From: Sclerurus mexicanus
Lineage: Eukaryota; Chordata; Aves; Passeriformes; Furnariidae
Reading direction: 5' to 3'
Length of the DNA stretch: 64,000 nucleotides
Assembly (NCBI GenBank): GCA_013396755.1
Contig: VWZF01003003.1
Coordinates: 7,173 to 71,172, forward strand
Both the position numbers and the translations under genes were made by a program. How positions within the stretch are numbered: position 1 is the stretch's first letter; each line of letters begins with the position of its first letter. A model generated the notes under the pieces. That model saw nothing but the letters and a program-made list of their open reading frames with translations. It was not told the DNA's origin and searched no databases. Shown one piece after another: positions 63,567 through 64,000 of this stretch.

Positions 63567-64000
63567 TCAGTCACAAAGTTATTTTTCAGTTTCTAAACCC
63601 TGATGGTAGCTCTATGATAACCCTTTTCTGTGTGGAAAGACAAATAAGGGAAACAGATACAGAAGCTGGCTCTGAAAGTCAGTACTTCATTTTATGTTGG
63701 CTTATTCCATGTTGAACGATTTCTGAACTGTTGCCCAACTTTTGCCTCTCTTATCAAACATTAGGAACATTGATCACAAAAATATCTTTACTGCAGGTTA
63801 GATGCAACTCTTTCAGAGAGCTGTACTGGTGATAAGCACTTGGACTGGTGGCATCATGTAAGAGGCATCATATTAAAAATAATGGAAAGTTGGCCAGATT
63901 TTTCTGAAACAAGGCCTCTTTAGTCTGAGATACAATGTTTTGAGCTAATTGAACAAAATCCAAGTGGCTAACAGTCTGCAAAACCTACATTCACCATTTT
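63567..64000. other. Unique sequence, nothing recognised
   Basis: No gene, repeat or RNA signal is visible to the end of the window. Confidence 0.5.

Overview
This window is almost certainly nuclear DNA of a bird. The evidence is three pieces of CR1 LINE (15.1, 39.7 and 49.7 kb), several long terminal repeats (LTRs) whose ends and layout match avian endogenous retroviruses, long G/T-rich low-complexity tracts, and otherwise AT-rich unique sequence with no dense coding. Intron-like or gene-desert DNA dominates. No complete protein-coding gene, rRNA, tRNA or CRISPR array could be supported. The order and class of the bird cannot be fixed from sequence alone.

Layout. 1-3.3 kb: AT-rich unique DNA with two exon-like segments on the minus strand (813-1028 and 3140-3267). 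Each combines plausible splice signals with coding-like open frames, but neither could be identified. 3.3-15.1 kb: unique non-coding DNA. 15.1-17.35 kb: a CR1 reverse-transcriptase fragment, a 633-base assembly gap, the first 47 bases of an LTR running into that gap, then nearly 870 bp of polypurine DNA ending in about 159 perfect AAAG units. 17.35-27.7 kb: mostly unique DNA with a G/T-rich tract. 27.7-33.1 kb: three solo LTRs of different families, all on the minus strand, with target duplications of 6, 4 and 5 bp. A moderately GC-rich block that may be regulatory lies just before the middle one. 33.1-47.1 kb: unique DNA with an AT-rich palindromic block, a CR1 3' end and a small gap beside a T35 run. 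47.15-48.08 kb: two truncated LTRs of the same family joined tail to tail, forming a large inverted repeat. 57.8-58.7 kb: a complete solo LTR that shares its 5' end with that family but has a different interior. 59.8-61.0 kb: a purine-rich block that becomes a GGTTTGGGAA minisatellite with a 55-bp higher-order period and runs into a 351-base gap. 61-64 kb: unique DNA with possible conserved elements and a TTTCG/TTTTG pentamer tract.

No genes cooperate here in the sense of a pathway. The history readable from the window is one of repeated retroelement insertion, LTR recombination and simple-repeat growth in non-coding avian DNA. I did not find a new molecular system. The most unusual structures are the tail-to-tail LTR palindrome, the LTR inferred inside the first assembly gap, and the two very long polypurine tracts that each adjoin a gap.
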